A DNA stretch of 64,000 bases from Chondromyces crocatus (lineage in GTDB: Bacteria; Myxococcota_A; Polyangia; Polyangiales; Polyangiaceae): positions 1,812,001 through 1,876,000 of the forward strand of contig NZ_CP012159.1 in assembly GCF_001189295.1 (NCBI RefSeq), written 5' to 3'. Below the pieces are notes generated by a model. It was not told where the DNA came from and made no database searches. It saw only the letters and a program-made list of their open reading frames with translations. Of the stretch, positions 54,273-63,808 are shown in pieces (position 1 is the stretch's first letter; every line of letters begins with the position of its first letter). A program made the translations under genes and the position numbers.

Positions 54273-56609
54273 ATGAGACAGGACAGCCTGATTCGTATCA
54301 TCCGCCCATGCGCGGTCGGGGCGTTGCTCTCGATGACGGCGTTGCTCGGATGCGCTTCCGACACGACGCTTCCAGGGGGCAATACGACGACAGTCAGCAA
54401 CACCGGAGGGAGCGGCGGCGAGGGGGGAACCGGCGGCGGTGACGGGGGAGCTGGCGGCGAGGTCTACACGGGGCCTTGCGATCGCGACTGCTCGAAGATC
54501 GAGACGCTGCCTTGCAAGAAGGCGGTCTGCAACGAGGGGCAGCTCGATGGGCCCGTCGGGCTCTGCATCGTCGTCAATGACGACGGCACCACGTGCGACG
54601 ATGGCCTGTTCTGCACGGTGAACGACACCTGCTCGGGCGGTCAATGCGTCGGCGGTCCGCAGAACGACTGCGGTCTGACGCCGGCGACGTGCAACGCGGT
54701 CGTGTGCGACGAGTCGTCGAAGACCTGCGTCGAAGGGACCGACACGGCGGCGAACGGGACGCCGTGCACGCCCGCAGACCTGTGCCAGACGCTCGGCACG
54801 TGCCAGAACGGGACGTGCAACGGCCTTCCGAAGGACTGCTCGTTCTCGCCGTTCGCCGAGTGCAACAGCGTGGCGTGCAATCCGGCGAACGGTCAATGCG
54901 AGCCGACGGCGGACACCGCGAAGAACGGCAATGCCTGCTCGCTCACCGGCGACCTCTGCATGGTCGGCAGGACCTGCAACAACGGGCAGTGCCTGGGCGG
55001 GACGGCGAGGAACTGCTCGGGGCTGACGTTCGAGTGCTCGCTGGGCGTGTGCAACGCGCAGAACGGGCTCTGCGTGGCGCAGAACGTGCCCCAGGGGGGC
55101 TCGTGCGCGGAGGCGGCGGACTCCTGCAACGCGGGGGTGTGCGACGCTGCGGGGACCTGCGCGCCGGTGCCGCTGGGCGATGGCACGGCCTGTTCCGACT
55201 TCGATCGCTGCACGGCGAACGACACTTGCTCGGCGGGTGGCTGCGATGGCACGCCGATCGCGGGCTGCGCGTTCTACCTGGAGGAGCACTTCGAGTTCGG
55301 GTGCCCGCCGAGCGGCTGGACGCTGGCCGGGGACTGGGAGTGCGGGATGCCGCGCGCGGTCGGGCCGACGTCGGCCTACGACGGCAACCGGTGCGTCGCG
55401 ACCAAGCTCGCGACCAACTACAGCAACAACCAGACGTACACGGCGTCCTACGTGCAGACGCCGCCGATCAACCTCACGACGGCGACGAACCCGGGGCTCC
55501 GGTTCGCGGCGTTCATCGCGACGGAAGGCGGTACGGCCGACGGCGTGAACCTGAAGGTGAGCACCAACGGCGGGACGACGTGGACCGTCGTGACCGGCGT
55601 GCGGCCCGCCTACAACCTGACGGTGAACAGCCAGACGGCGTGGGGTGGCGCGAACTTCACCGGAGGCGGCTGGCGGCTCTTCGACGCTGACCTCTCGCCC
55701 TACGTGGGACAGACCATCTCCCTGCGGTTCTCTTTCCGCTCGGATACCTCCGTGAACGACTACGCAGGCATCTACATCGACGACGTGCTCGTCGGAGAGA
55801 AGCCGACCCTGCCGCTGGCGATCACGACGACCGAGCTGCCCAGGGCTCCGAGCAGCCTCGCCTACACGACCACGCTGCGCCGGGTCGGTGGATCGGCGGC
55901 GGCGACGTGGAGCATCGTCGGCGGGAGCAACCACGATTGGCTGACGGTGAACCCCACCACGGGTGTGCTCAGCGGAGATCCTTCGACGGCCCAGCTCGGC
56001 CCGTTCATGGTCACGCTGCGCGTCGAGGAGCCGGGCGTCCCGGGTAACGCCGACCAGGTGGTGCTGACGAACGAGGTGGTCCCGACGATCTTTGCCGAGG
56101 GCTTCGAGGTGTGCCCGAACGGCTGGACGTTCGGCGGTGACTGGCAGTGCGGGGCGCCCACGTCCGGTCCGAACGCGGCGTACTCCGGCTCGAACGTCCT
56201 CGCGACGCAGCTCGCGACGAACTACAACTACAACCAGGCCTGGGCGACGACGATCGCGACCTCGCCGGCGATCAACCTCACGAACGTGCAGTCCGCGCAT
56301 CTGACGTTCAGGGCGTGGGTCCACTCGGAGTCGTCCGTCCTGCTCACGGGCTACGATGGCGCGAACCTGAAGATCAGCACCGACGGGACGACGTACACCA
56401 CGCTCACGAACGTGTCCCCGGGCTATACGCTGACGCTGAGCAGTCAGCCGGCATGGGGCGGGAACCAGTCCGCGCTGGGTTACCAGCTCTTCTCCGCGGA
56501 TCTGAGCGCCTACGCGGGGCAGACGATCCGGCTGCGCTTCGCGTTCTACAGCGACGGCCTGGTCAACCTCCCCGGCTTCTACATCGACGACATTCTGATC
56601 ACCGAGTGA
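54273..56609 (+). CDS. Surface lipoprotein, Cys-rich/MAM-like/Ig-like, paralog 3 of 3
   Basis: ATG 54273 (MRQDSLIRIIRPCAV) is chosen over ATG 54264 because AGGA at 54260-54263 is well spaced and the N-terminus then matches paralog 2. The 778-residue protein has a lipobox in ALLGC, a Gly-rich linker, and a Cys-rich region (CDDGLFCTVNDTCSGGQCVG, CSDFDRCTANDTCSAGGC). A MAM-like domain (HFEFGCPPSGWTLAGDWECG), a putative-Ig domain (TGVLSGDPSTAQLGPFMVTL) and a second MAM-like domain (GFEVCPNGWTFGGDWQCG) follow. It has its own hairpin downstream. Divergence among the three copies is spread along their length, so the duplications are not very recent. Ligand unknown. Confidence 0.9.
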   Translation: MRQDSLIRIIRPCAVGALLSMTALLGCASDTTLPGGNTTTVSNTGGSGGEGGTGGGDGGAGGEVYTGPCDRDCSKIETLPCKKAVCNEGQLDGPVGLCIVVNDDGTTCDDGLFCTVNDTCSGGQCVGGPQNDCGLTPATCNAVVCDESSKTCVEGTDTAANGTPCTPADLCQTLGTCQNGTCNGLPKDCSFSPFAECNSVACNPANGQCEPTADTAKNGNACSLTGDLCMVGRTCNNGQCLGGTARNCSGLTFECSLGVCNAQNGLCVAQNVPQGGSCAEAADSCNAGVCDAAGTCAPVPLGDGTACSDFDRCTANDTCSAGGCDGTPIAGCAFYLEEHFEFGCPPSGWTLAGDWECGMPRAVGPTSAYDGNRCVATKLATNYSNNQTYTASYVQTPPINLTTATNPGLRFAAFIATEGGTADGVNLKVSTNGGTTWTVVTGVRPAYNLTVNSQTAWGGANFTGGGWRLFDADLSPYVGQTISLRFSFRSDTSVNDYAGIYIDDVLVGEKPTLPLAITTTELPRAPSSLAYTTTLRRVGGSAAATWSIVGGSNHDWLTVNPTTGVLSGDPSTAQLGPFMVTLRVEEPGVPGNADQVVLTNEVVPTIFAEGFEVCPNGWTFGGDWQCGAPTSGPNAAYSGSNVLATQLATNYNYNQAWATTIATSPAINLTNVQSAHLTFRAWVHSESSVLLTGYDGANLKISTDGTTYTTLTNVSPGYTLTLSSQPAWGGNQSALGYQLFSADLSAYAGQTIRLRFAFYSDGLVNLPGFYIDDILITE

Positions 56610-56628
56610 TCTCGTGCAGCGCTGCTCG

Positions 56629-56657
56629 CGCCGCGCTCCGGACTTCCGGGCGCGGCG
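56629..56657. terminator. Terminator hairpin between paralog 3 and the convergent FGE-like gene
   Basis: CGCCGCGC (56629-56636) pairs with GCGCGGCG (56650-56657), with CCGG/CCGG extending inside the loop. It starts 20 bp after the stop and could serve both convergent genes. Confidence 0.65.
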
Positions 56658-56696
56658 TGGGCAGGCTTCGTTCTCCGCGAGAGCTCCTCCCGACAG

Positions 56697-57587
56697 CTAC
56701 TTCGCCGCAGCTTCCGGCGCCGGTGTGACACAGCGGATGCCGAGGAAGCCGCAGCGGTAGGTCACCTCGAAGCCACCCGGGCGCGCCACCTTCACCTGCG
56801 AGGCGATGCCATCGCGCCAGCTCCCGCCGCGCGCGACACGCATCTTGCTCTTGCCGTCGTTGGCGCTCGTGGTCCACTCGAAGACGTTGCCCGAGAGGTC
56901 CTGGATCCCCTGCGGGCTGGCGCCTGCGGGGAACGTGCCGACCTCGCAGGTGCCGGTGCGCGGGGTGCCTCCGCCCGACCAGCAGAGCTGATCCTTGGGG
57001 TCGGGTGCGCCCCAGGGGTACGCGCGTCCTTCTTCGCCGCCGCGCGCTGCCCACTCCCACTCGTCTTCGCGCGGCAGGCGCTTGCCGTGGGCTTTGCAGT
57101 AGGTGTCCGCCTGCGCGTAGTCGACGCAGACCATGGGGTGCTTCTCCTTGCCGGGGACGCCGTAGGTGGCCGCGTCGGCGCACCTGGCAAAGGCGTCGTT
57201 GCACTGGCCGGACTTGACGCATGCGGCGTACGCCTCGGCGGTGACCTCGGTGCGATCCATGCAGAAGCTGTCGATGCTGGCCTTCACCTTGAGGGGGCCC
57301 ATGACGAAGTCGCCGCCGTTCATGCGGACCATGCCGTCGGGACAGCCGTCGCCCACGACCTTGGCAGGCTCTGGCGTGGGCGAGGTTTCGCTGGTCTGCG
57401 CCGTGGTGGCGCTGGTCGTGCTGGCGTCCGCGGGGGCGGCGTTCGTGGGCTCAGGGGGCGTGGGTGGGGCGGGTTGCGCGACGTTGGGAGCGGCAGCAGC
57501 AGGGCCGTCGGTGGGGGCGGGGGCCGCGCCGCAGGCGAGGAGGAGGGCCGTCAGGGGGAGGGCTGCGAGGACAAGCGAAGAGCGCAT
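56697..57587 (-). CDS. FGE/SUMF1-like lipoprotein
   Basis: The 296-residue protein from ATG 57587 has a lipobox at Cys19 (LLLAC) and a Pro/Ala/Thr spacer to about residue 78. An FGE-like domain follows: CPDGMVRMNGGDFVMGPLKV, SFCMDRTEVTAEAYAACVKS, HPMVCVDYAQADTYCKAHGK, RLPREDEWEWAARGGEEGRA, YPWGAPDPKD, DLSGNVFEWT and VARGGSWRDG. RCGFLGIRC ends the domain (Arg, Phe and Arg-Cys are typical), but the two active-site Cys residues of true FGE are not present after RGGSW. It is therefore probably not a sulfatase activator. It lies downstream of two exported-protein genes on the same strand, with a gap of 100 bp, and may belong to their unit. Confidence 0.9.
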   Translation of the reverse strand: MRSSLVLAALPLTALLLACGAAPAPTDGPAAAAPNVAQPAPPTPPEPTNAAPADASTTSATTAQTSETSPTPEPAKVVGDGCPDGMVRMNGGDFVMGPLKVKASIDSFCMDRTEVTAEAYAACVKSGQCNDAFARCADAATYGVPGKEKHPMVCVDYAQADTYCKAHGKRLPREDEWEWAARGGEEGRAYPWGAPDPKDQLCWSGGGTPRTGTCEVGTFPAGASPQGIQDLSGNVFEWTTSANDGKSKMRVARGGSWRDGIASQVKVARPGGFEVTYRCGFLGIRCVTPAPEAAAK

Positions 57588-57687
57588 GCGTCAATCTCGT
57601 GGGGCTCAGGTGGATGGAGAGGGTGTCGAGGGTGGTGCGACCGGGACTGGCGGGGTGACGTTGAACGCCTTGGCCGCGGGGGACTTT

Positions 57688-58284
57688 TCAGCGCGCGATG
57701 AGCGTCGGCTGCGGGTCGCCGTCGAGCCACTGTTCCTGGAGGATGATGGCGGGCAGCAGGGTGAACGGTCCGTCGTAGCCGGCGCCGAACGTGAGGATCT
57801 GGAACACGCGGCGATCGCCACGCCGGATGGGGAACATGACTTCGCCGCCGCGGGGTAGGTCGCTGTCCTTGGGCGGGGTGATCCAGAAGGCGACGCCCTC
57901 GGTGCGGCCACCGAGGTGAGAGATGGCGGAGACGGTCAGGTGAGGGCAGCGAAAGCGGATCCACTCGCGCACGCGGTAGGCGCGGCAGCCGGCGGCCGCA
58001 GGGCCCATGCGGGTGAGGCGGACGGTGGGGGCGCTCGCCCACTCTGCGGGGGTGGGCTGCTTGGAGGGGTCGGTGGGGAAGGGGAGGTCGCCGAGGGGGC
58101 GCTCGCTGGGGGCTTCGGGCGGGGTGGACCCAGCGGCAGGGCCAGCGCCCGTGACCGCGGTGGCTGGCTGGACCGCGGGGACGGTGCTGGCGGTGGGCGG
58201 AGGATCGGCGTGCGCTGCGCCCTGGTCCTGCAAGGCGAGCAGGGCAGGGGCGAGGAGGAAGGGGAACGCGGTGCGCGATCTCAT
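57688..58284 (-). CDS. Hypothetical exported protein, partner of the haem/beta-propeller lipoprotein
   Basis: The start at ATG 58284 overlaps the upstream stop (ATGA). The 198-residue product has a Sec-type signal (FPFLLAPALLALQDQGAAHA) without a lipobox Cys, and a Pro/Ala/Thr spacer to about 75. The folded part has AEWASAPTVRLTRMGPAAAG, CRAYRVREWIRFRCPHL, VAFWITPPKDSDLPRGGEVM and RVFQILTFGAGYDGPFTLLP. Two Cys residues are in CRAYRVREWIRFRC. It resembles small exported proteins of unknown function that follow cytochrome or beta-propeller genes in myxobacteria. The overlap suggests a shared function. Confidence 0.82.
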   Translation of the reverse strand: MRSRTAFPFLLAPALLALQDQGAAHADPPPTASTVPAVQPATAVTGAGPAAGSTPPEAPSERPLGDLPFPTDPSKQPTPAEWASAPTVRLTRMGPAAAGCRAYRVREWIRFRCPHLTVSAISHLGGRTEGVAFWITPPKDSDLPRGGEVMFPIRRGDRRVFQILTFGAGYDGPFTLLPAIILQEQWLDGDPQPTLIAR

Positions 58285-60395
58285 AGCGTCTCCAGGAAGG
58301 CGACGAGGGCGGCGCGGTCGTCGGGCGAGAGGTGGCTGGTCTTGCCCATCCAGTCGGCGTTGCGCTCGATGAGATCGGTGAGGGTGCCGTGGCGGCCGTC
58401 GTGCAGGTACGGGGCGCGTCCGGCGACGAAGCGGAGCGAGGGGGTCTTGTACTCCCTGCGCGGGTCGTCGTCGTAGCCCGGGGAGGGGCGCTTGGGCATG
58501 GGGTACGCGGTGCGGTCGGTGTACTGGGTCTCGGGGACGTGGCACTGCGAGCAGCGGGCGTCCTTGCTGGTGAAGATCTGCTGTCCGCGCATCGCGCGTT
58601 CGTCGAGGGGGGCGTCGCTGCGGGGCGGGGGGACGAGGCCGCGGCGGAGGAAGGCGCTCAGGTGGTGGGAGCGCGCGATGAGGCCGTTGGGGTCGTGGCC
58701 TTGCGGGAGGCCACCCCAGCGGTGGAGGCCGAAGCCGGCGCGCATGCGCGTGGGGAGGTCTTCGCTTTCGCCGTGCCAGCCGTACGGTCCAGGCGCGGCG
58801 ACGTTGCCGGCGAGCAGGGGGGTGCGCCGGGCGTAGCCTTTCTTCTTGGCGAGATCGGGCATGAGTTCGGGGCGGCCGACGAAGTTGGTCTGGATGCCGT
58901 CGGAGGTGTCGAACGTCGCTTCGCGCCAGACGTAGCCGTCGTCGCGGCCTTCGGGGTGGCAGCCGGCACAGGCGAGGTTGCCGCTCATGACGGCGTCGGT
59001 GGCGCTGTAGAACAGGCGGCGGCCGGTGGCGGTCTCGGGGTCGAGCGGGTCGTCGGCGAGGTGGACGAGGGCGACGGGCTTGTCCTCCGGGGGTGGGGGC
59101 GGGACGCCGGCGCTGGCGTCGGGATCGACGGCAGGCAAAGGGGGATCGGCGTCGCCGAGGCGGAGGGCGACGAGGTCGTAGGTGGCGCGGCAGAAGACCC
59201 AGGCGGTGGTCTCGTCGGCGGAGAGGGCGAGGCCCGTGGGGGCGCCGCACGCGCCTGCGACGCGGAGGTGCGGGTCGATCTGGCTGCCGACCTTGTAGGT
59301 GCGCACGATGGCGAGCGAGGGGTCGACGGCGAGGGCGTCGAGCTCGGCGACGAGATCGTCGCCTTCGGCCGCGACGAGCAGGGTGCGCGTCTGCTTGCGG
59401 TAGGCGAGGGCGCGTGGCTGGGTGAAGGGGGTGACGCTGGCGCCCGGGACCGTGATGACGCTGTCCGGGGTGATGACCTGCTCGGCGAAGGTGGAGCGCG
59501 CGACGGGGAGGCCGCCCTGGTGCAGCGGTGCGAGCGGGGTGTCGTCGCCAGGGACGAGTACGTCGACGGTGGCGGCGCCGAACCAGGAGGCGTGGCCCAT
59601 GGCGCCGAGGGCATGGCGCGCGGCGAAGAGGCGGCGGCCGTCGTCGGAGAAGGCGAGGGCGTACCCGAGGGAGGCGGCGAGGCGTACGGCGGAGGGGGCG
59701 CGCAGGGGAGAGGCGGGGAAGGGGATGCGGCGGGGGGTGGGGGCGCTGGTGAGGCCGTCGAGGCGCGTCAGGTCGGCGCCGATGAGGTGGCTCACGTAGG
59801 CGCTGTGGCCATCGGGGGTGATGGCGATGCCGCGGGGTTCGCGCGGCAGGGGGACGGTCCACGTCACGGTGGCGGACGTGAGGTCCACGGCGGAAATCTT
59901 GGCGGTCCAGGCGGAGGTGACGAGGGCGGTCTTCTCGTCGGGCGTCACGGCGAGGCCCCAGGCGTCCAGGGGCAGCGCGATGCGTGCGGTTTCGACGAGG
60001 CCAGCCGTCGGATCGGGGCGGAGCACGAGCAGCAAGCCCGGGTCGCGCACGGTGACCAGGACCTTTCCGTCCAGGGGCAGGACCTGCGCAGGTCGTCCGG
60101 GAAGCGTGACGGCCACGCCGGGGCGGGCGGGATCGAGGGGGAGAGGGACGACGCGCACGACGCCGTGGTCCTCGTCGGCGACGACCAGGGCGTCGTCGTC
60201 CACGGAGCGGGCGAGCGCGCCGCCTTCGCGGACGGGTGGGGGGCGGTGCTTCGGGGCCGGTACGCCGGGTGGAGCGATGGCCGCGGTCTCGCTGCTGCTC
60301 GGGGCGGCGCCGGCGTCAGGGGTGGAGCTGGGGCTCCCGGACGAGCAAGCGGCGGCGGTGGCCGCGAGGAGGAGGGAGGGGATGAGGGAGCGCAT
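58281..60395 (-). CDS. Lipoprotein with beta-propeller and two c-type haem motifs (MauG/peroxidase-like)
   Basis: The start at ATG 60395 (MRSLIPSLLLAATAAAC) is chosen; a longer frame adds 16 residues. The 704-residue protein has a lipobox at Cys17 and a beta-propeller-like (YVTN-type) region at about 55-440 (VVADEDHGVVRVVPLPLD, WGLAVTPDEKTALVTSA, GIAITPDGHSAYVS). A cytochrome region follows with two CXXCH motifs, CAGCH at 476-480 and CSQCH at 615-619. RTPLLAGNVAAPGPYGWHG and DDDPRREYKTPSLRFVAGRA match di-haem peroxidase/MauG-type domains. It is likely an exported di-haem oxidase or electron-transfer protein. Its stop overlaps the next gene. Confidence 0.9.
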   Translation of the reverse strand: MRSLIPSLLLAATAAACSSGSPSSTPDAGAAPSSSETAAIAPPGVPAPKHRPPPVREGGALARSVDDDALVVADEDHGVVRVVPLPLDPARPGVAVTLPGRPAQVLPLDGKVLVTVRDPGLLLVLRPDPTAGLVETARIALPLDAWGLAVTPDEKTALVTSAWTAKISAVDLTSATVTWTVPLPREPRGIAITPDGHSAYVSHLIGADLTRLDGLTSAPTPRRIPFPASPLRAPSAVRLAASLGYALAFSDDGRRLFAARHALGAMGHASWFGAATVDVLVPGDDTPLAPLHQGGLPVARSTFAEQVITPDSVITVPGASVTPFTQPRALAYRKQTRTLLVAAEGDDLVAELDALAVDPSLAIVRTYKVGSQIDPHLRVAGACGAPTGLALSADETTAWVFCRATYDLVALRLGDADPPLPAVDPDASAGVPPPPPEDKPVALVHLADDPLDPETATGRRLFYSATDAVMSGNLACAGCHPEGRDDGYVWREATFDTSDGIQTNFVGRPELMPDLAKKKGYARRTPLLAGNVAAPGPYGWHGESEDLPTRMRAGFGLHRWGGLPQGHDPNGLIARSHHLSAFLRRGLVPPPRSDAPLDERAMRGQQIFTSKDARCSQCHVPETQYTDRTAYPMPKRPSPGYDDDPRREYKTPSLRFVAGRAPYLHDGRHGTLTDLIERNADWMGKTSHLSPDDRAALVAFLETL

Positions 60396-60738
60396 CACGG
60401 GTCGGGGGAGCCGGATCTTCGGCGCTCCCCTCGGTGTGGTCAACGCCGCGAAAACCGGGGGCCATTCCAGGTCGGTGCCGTGTTCGGGGCCTGACGGGGC
60501 GTCGGGGCGGGCCGGCCCCCGTGAAAACCGTGGCGGCGTACGCGAGAACGGTGACGGCGTACGTGAAAACAGGGCGGTCGATGGGGGTTCGTGGAGTGCG
60601 ATCGTCGGTTCGCAGGGGGCAAGGAGCGCCTCGATGCGCAGAAAACGCAGCGATAACCGGCTTTAAGCAAGGGACCTGGGCTGCGCCTCGGCTCGACTTT
60701 CCCGGGGTGGTGGGCTAAGCCTGCCGCGCGTATCGAAC
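60396..60738. other. Divergent intergenic region upstream of the RNA helicase
   Basis: The 343-bp region lies between the minus-strand cytochrome lipoprotein start and the plus-strand helicase start. At 60520-60575 it has a repeat of GGCGGCGTACG/GTGACGGCGTACG with GTGAAAAC on both ends. The last 100 bp (TTTAAGC and GATAACC tracts) are AT-richer and may hold the helicase promoter. No gene was recognised. Confidence 0.5.
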
Positions 60739-62241
60739 ATGCAATTCTCGGATTTGAACCTCATCGATCCTTTGCTCCGTGCCGTCGCGGCCGAGGGATA
60801 CGAAACTCCCACCCCCATCCAGCAGAAGGGGATCCCGCCGATTCTTGCGGGACATGATCTTCTCGCCTGCGCGCAGACGGGCACCGGCAAGACGGCCGCC
60901 TTTGCCCTCCCCATGCTCCAGCGGCTCGCTGCCGCGCCCGTGGAGGGCCGCGCGCGCCCCATCCGCGCGCTCGTTCTGACGCCTACCCGGGAGCTGGCGG
61001 CACAGATCGGTGACAGCTTCACGGCCTACGGTCGTCACCTCGGGCTCCGGAACACGGTGATCTTCGGCGGCGTGGGCAAGTCGGCGCAGATCGGGGCGCT
61101 GCGTCGTGGTGTGGAGGTGCTCGTGGCGACGCCCGGGCGGCTCCTCGATCTGGCCGCGGATGGCGTGATGCAGCTCGGGCGTCTCGAGATCCTGGTGCTC
61201 GACGAGGCGGACCGGATGCTCGACATGGGGTTCATCCACGATGTCCGGCGGGTCATCGCGCTGCTCCCGCAGCAGCGCCAGACGCTGTTCTTCTCGGCGA
61301 CGATGCCGCCCGACGTCCAGGAGCTCGCCGAGCGGATCCTGGTGAAGCCGGAGCGGATCGCCGTCGCGCCGGTCGCCACGACCGCGGAGAAGATCGCGCA
61401 GAGCGTCTACTTCGTGGAGCGCACCGACAAGCGCGCGCTGCTCGAGCACGTGCTGCAGGATCTCGCCATCCGCCGCGCGATCGTCTTCACGCGGACGAAG
61501 CACGGCGCGAACCGCGTGGCCGATCAGCTGAACCGCGCCAGCATCGGCGCTGCGGCCATCCACGGGAACAAGTCCCAGAACGCGCGGGAGCGGGCGCTCG
61601 CGGATTTCAAGCGGGGCGCGACCCGCGTGCTCGTGGCGACCGACATCGCGGCCCGCGGGATCGACATCGACGACATCTCGCACGTCATCAACTACGATCT
61701 CCCGAACATCCCGGAGAGCTACGTCCACCGCATCGGCCGCACGGCGCGCGCGGGGGCGTCGGGAATCGCGCTGTCGTTCTGCGACCAGGAAGAGCGCGCG
61801 TTCCTCGCCGACATCGAGCGGCTGATCCGGATGCGCGTCCCCGTGGTGGAAGACCACCCGCACCGCTCGACGCTCCCGCTTCCGGGGCAAGGGCGGGCCT
61901 TCTCCCCGGACCGTGGGCAAGGGCCGCGACCGCAGCAGCCCGGGCGGCGACCGCAGCAGGGCCCCCCGTGGGCGCAAGGTGGCGCGCGTCCCCAGCAAGG
62001 TGGCCCGAGGCAGCAAGGCGCCGGGGCGCGACCGCAGCAGGGCGGCCAGCGACCCCAGGGTGGGCCGAGGCCTCCGCATCCGCAGAGCGCGCACCGGCCG
62101 CAGCAGGGTGGAGGGCCGCGCGTGCAGCCCTCGTCGGCTCCTCCGGGGGCATCCGGCCGCGACGACGCCTCCGCCGTGGGGCAGGCTCAGGGGACGCCGC
62201 GTCCGAGCAGCCGCCCGATGTCCTTCAGGCCCCGCGTCTGA
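60739..62241 (+). CDS. DEAD-box RNA helicase (RhlE-like)
   Basis: The 500-residue protein has all core helicase motifs: Q motif ([10 protein letters not shown]), Walker A QTGTGKT (Lys51), [20 protein letters not shown] at 155-158, SAT in [20 protein letters not shown] and [10 protein letters not shown]. The core is about 370 residues, as in RhlE. The C-terminal tail (about 385-500) is Gln/Gly/Pro/Arg-rich with repeated RPQQG units, a disordered RNA-binding extension like those of cold-adapted helicases. It would unwind RNA during ribosome assembly or mRNA decay. It stands alone with its own terminator. Tail length variation may affect self-association. Confidence 0.95.
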   Translation: MQFSDLNLIDPLLRAVAAEGYETPTPIQQKGIPPILAGHDLLACAQTGTGKTAAFALPMLQRLAAAPVEGRARPIRALVLTPTRELAAQIGDSFTAYGRHLGLRNTVIFGGVGKSAQIGALRRGVEVLVATPGRLLDLAADGVMQLGRLEILVLDEADRMLDMGFIHDVRRVIALLPQQRQTLFFSATMPPDVQELAERILVKPERIAVAPVATTAEKIAQSVYFVERTDKRALLEHVLQDLAIRRAIVFTRTKHGANRVADQLNRASIGAAAIHGNKSQNARERALADFKRGATRVLVATDIAARGIDIDDISHVINYDLPNIPESYVHRIGRTARAGASGIALSFCDQEERAFLADIERLIRMRVPVVEDHPHRSTLPLPGQGRAFSPDRGQGPRPQQPGRRPQQGPPWAQGGARPQQGGPRQQGAGARPQQGGQRPQGGPRPPHPQSAHRPQQGGGPRVQPSSAPPGASGRDDASAVGQAQGTPRPSSRPMSFRPRV

Positions 62242-62265
62242 CGGTCCCTCGCTGAGTCGACCTCT

Positions 62266-62288
62266 GGCCCGCCGCCTGCGGGCCTTCC
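62266..62288 (+). terminator. Terminator hairpin after the RNA helicase gene
   Basis: GGCCCGC (62266-62272) and GCGGGCC (62278-62284) form a perfect 7-bp stem with a 5-base loop, followed by TTCCTC. It lies 25 bp after the stop and before the next plus-strand gene. Confidence 0.7.
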
Positions 62289-62497
62289 TCTCCAGACCTC
62301 CACCGCCTTTTCCAGCCGCAGCGCCGTGCGTCGACACGGGCGCATTGCACTTGTCCGCCCCGCCTTCGTCCGCCTCGTCATGGTGACGCTGTGGATCGCC
62401 GCATCCAGGCATCCACCCTGGCGATTCTCCGGAGCGGCCGGGAGCGGCGCGTGGCCGTCCGTTGACGGAGTACGCAATCGTCCGTTATCAAGGATGG

Positions 62498-63634
62498 GTG
62501 TCTGTAGAAGCGGCCATCGACACCAGCCCGACCGAGACGCGCTCGAGACCGCACATCCTGCTCCGCGACGACTGGCTGCACGTCCACTTCGGTGCTGGCA
62601 CCCCTGCCCACGCCGATTTTCACTGGTTCTGGCTGCGCCACCAGTGCGACGGCGAGCGGCATCCGGTCACCGGCGAGCGCACCCTCGACGCCTCCGAGGT
62701 GCCCCTCGACATCCGGCCCAGGAGCGTGACGCTGGACGAGGGGGCGGGCCGTCTGCACGTCGTCTGGGACGAGCCGTCGGGTCGGCAGAGTCATTACGAT
62801 CTGAGCTGGCTGCGCGCCCACGCGTATGCGCCGGACCGCCCCCAGGTGCCACCGCCGCCCTCCGATGTGGCCCGCGTGGCGCTCGATGCGCGTCGGCTGC
62901 CCGATGCGGCGGCCGTCGTCGAGGCGTGCCTCGGCCTGCTCCGGCGCGAAGGGCTGGCCGTGGTCCGCGGCTTCGCGAGCGCACCCGGGCGCGCACCCGA
63001 GGACGACACCGACGCGCTCGTCGACGCGTTCACCGCCGGTGGCCTGGCGCTGATCTCCACCCATTTCGGTCGGATCGAGGACCTGCGCACCGACAACACC
63101 ACGAACCAGAACACCGACCAGCTCGGCTACACCGATGCGGGCATCGACCTGCACACCGATCAACCTTTTCTGGACAGGCCGCCGCGCTACCAGCTCCTCC
63201 AGTGCGTCCGCCCTGCCACGCTCGGCGGAGAGAGCTACCTGGTCGACGCCCTCGCCGCGGCGCGGCTGCTCCAGGCGATCGATGCGCCCGCCTTCGAGCT
63301 GCTCACCACCGTGCCGGTCCGGTTCCACCGCAAGCAGAAGGCATTCGAGCGCGTGGTCGATGCCCCGCTGCTGACGATGGAGGGGCCAGAGGGCTTCCAG
63401 TCTCGCTACTCGTACTTCACGCTGGCGCCCTTCGACCGCCCCTTCGCCGAGATGGAGGCCTGGTACCGTGCGTACACCCGCTTCGCGCGCATCGTGCGCG
63501 ATCGGCGGAACCAGTACCGCTTCGAGCTGCAACCTGGCGAGTTCGTGATCTACGACAACTACCGGATGCTGCACGCGAGGACGGCGTTCTCGGGTCCTCG
63601 CTGGCTCCGAGGCGTTTACTTCGACCCGGCATAG
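62498..63634 (+). CDS. TauD/gamma-butyrobetaine-dioxygenase-like Fe(II)/2-oxoglutarate oxygenase
   Basis: The start at GTG 62498 is preferred over TTG 62462, because AAGGA lies just before it and the N-terminal domain begins about residue 15 from this point. The 378-residue protein has an N-terminal DUF971-like domain (LHVHFGAGTPAHADFHWFWL), followed by a TauD/TfdA-type oxygenase core from about 120: HFGRIEDLRTDNTTNQN, the metal motif HTD (His219, Asp221) and distal His359 in YRMLHARTAF. The arrangement matches gamma-butyrobetaine or trimethyllysine hydroxylases. Fe(II) ligands are complete. Substrate is uncertain. An SDR gene begins about 175 bp downstream in the same direction. Confidence 0.88.
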   Translation: MSVEAAIDTSPTETRSRPHILLRDDWLHVHFGAGTPAHADFHWFWLRHQCDGERHPVTGERTLDASEVPLDIRPRSVTLDEGAGRLHVVWDEPSGRQSHYDLSWLRAHAYAPDRPQVPPPPSDVARVALDARRLPDAAAVVEACLGLLRREGLAVVRGFASAPGRAPEDDTDALVDAFTAGGLALISTHFGRIEDLRTDNTTNQNTDQLGYTDAGIDLHTDQPFLDRPPRYQLLQCVRPATLGGESYLVDALAAARLLQAIDAPAFELLTTVPVRFHRKQKAFERVVDAPLLTMEGPEGFQSRYSYFTLAPFDRPFAEMEAWYRAYTRFARIVRDRRNQYRFELQPGEFVIYDNYRMLHARTAFSGPRWLRGVYFDPA

Positions 63635-63808
63635 AGGCCTCCACAGCGCAGCGGCGCTCGCTCCACGTTCCGAGGGGCCGTCGGCATCGACCTGGACGTG
63701 GTGCCTCCGGAACCATCGCACCGGCCGAGCCGGAATGTCCCGAAGGCGTCCGCCTCCGTCATCTTCCATGGTTCGCACGGCCGCGGAGATCGCGGACGAG
63801 GAGGCTCG

